A stretch of DNA of 23,533 nucleotides from JBEKSX01 sp049516635. GTDB taxonomy: Bacteria; Bacteroidota; Ignavibacteria; Tepidaquicellales; OLB5. The DNA lies in contig JBEKSX010000047.1 of assembly GCA_049516635.1 (NCBI GenBank), positions 1 through 23,533 on the forward strand, in the 5' to 3' direction. Positions 23,133 to 23,533 of the stretch are shown here, piece by piece. Made by a program: the position numbers and the translations under genes. Under the pieces are notes generated by a model. It was not told the DNA's origin. It made no database searches and was given only the letters and a program-made list of their open reading frames with translations. How positions within the stretch are numbered: position 1 is the stretch's first letter; each line of letters starts with the position of its first letter.

Positions 23133-23501
23133 TTAGAATTTTAAACCGCCTTCTCTCGCTCCATCAGCAACAGCTTTCACTCTACCATGATAAAGATAAC
23201 CGTTCCTATCAAAAACAATATGCTTAATATTCAACTCTAAAGCTTTTTTTGCAAGTTTTACCCCAACTATTTTACTTTCTTCCCTTTTATTAGTTTTATC
23301 TTTAATCTCACCTTTAATGTTTTTACCTAATGTGGACACAGTACATATGGTTTTATTATTGACATCATCGACCAATTGAGCATATATATTATTTAAGCTT
23401 CTGAAAACCACTAATCTCGGTCTTTCGGAGCTACCCGCTACTCTTTTGCGGATTCTGAGTTTTATTTTTTGTCTGTGTGACAGATTTGCTTTTATTCCCA
23501 T
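23133..23501 (-). CDS. rplR: 50S ribosomal protein L18
   Basis: L18 binds 5S rRNA with L5 and joins it to the 50S subunit. The 122 residues include RPRLVVFRSLNNIYAQLVDD (28-47) and the C-terminal FDRNGYLYHGRVKAVADGAREGGLKF, both hallmarks. The ATG at 23499-23501 gives the usual start, MGIKANLSHRQKIKLRIRKRV. The 32 bases beyond it to the window edge should hold the end of rplF, but the frame cannot be fixed from so little sequence. Confidence 0.97.
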   Translation of the reverse strand: MGIKANLSHRQKIKLRIRKRVAGSSERPRLVVFRSLNNIYAQLVDDVNNKTICTVSTLGKNIKGEIKDKTNKREESKIVGVKLAKKALELNIKHIVFDRNGYLYHGRVKAVADGAREGGLKF

Positions 23502-23533
23502 GATTTCATTTATCTAATTTCTTTTAAACAAAT

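Noticed and set aside
23502..23533. The 3' end of rplF
   Set aside because: It is expected upstream of rplR, but all three frames stop within 32 bases and none gives a recognisable L6 ending, so the frame cannot be chosen.

Overview
The window is a dense, AT-rich stretch of bacterial chromosome made of housekeeping genes. The family content suggests the Bacteroidota/Chlorobiota/Ignavibacteriota group, most likely an Ignavibacteria-like organism. This is inference, not a database result. The reasons are a secY-map-infA-rpmJ-rpsM-rpsK-rpsD-rpoA-rplQ order without adk, a DciA-type replication gene beside recF, promoters matching the Bacteroidetes pattern TTG-N20-TAnnTTTG, a trigger factor with a degenerate prolyl isomerase domain, and several secreted beta-barrel proteins.

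Layout, left to right. The left edge cuts an anmK gene on the minus strand. Divergent from it is a short plus-strand unit, tig-clpP, closed by a good hairpin terminator. Everything to the right is on the minus strand and is described here in the direction of transcription, from high to low coordinates. First comes the spc/alpha ribosomal region: rplR, tRNA-Gln, rpsE, rpmD, an outer-membrane beta-barrel gene, rplO, secY, map, infA, rpmJ, rpsM, rpsK, rpsD, rpoA, rplQ and a hairpin terminator. Next are the ribosome-assembly GTPase gene engB and a 2-hydroxyacid dehydrogenase. These lead into a replication cluster, dnaN-recF-dciA-gyrB. Last comes an envelope and stress group: a small beta-barrel gene, uppP, a cyclophilin lipoprotein gene, holA, an ECF sigma factor gene and a gene for a membrane protein that is probably its anti-sigma partner.

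Functional picture. Transcription (rpoA), translation (ribosomal proteins, IF-1, methionine aminopeptidase), nascent-chain folding and turnover (trigger factor, ClpP), secretion (SecY), replication (beta clamp, delta subunit, RecF, DciA, GyrB) and wall-lipid recycling (UppP, AnmK) all sit within 23.5 kb. Spacing is tight, with 4 to 26 base overlaps in several places. No transposon, phage, CRISPR array or toxin system was seen, and no gap longer than about 240 bases lacks a gene.

The points most worth a second look are two interruptions of the normally conserved spc operon. One is a tRNA-Gln(UUG) between rplR and rpsE. The other is an outer-membrane beta-barrel gene between rpmD and rplO, flanked by hairpins. 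Others are a perfect 10-bp hairpin in the rplO leader, repeated use of TTG start codons (including rpsM, map, uppP and holA), and a sigma-E-like promoter directly in front of the ECF sigma gene. I found no convincing wholly new multi-gene system.
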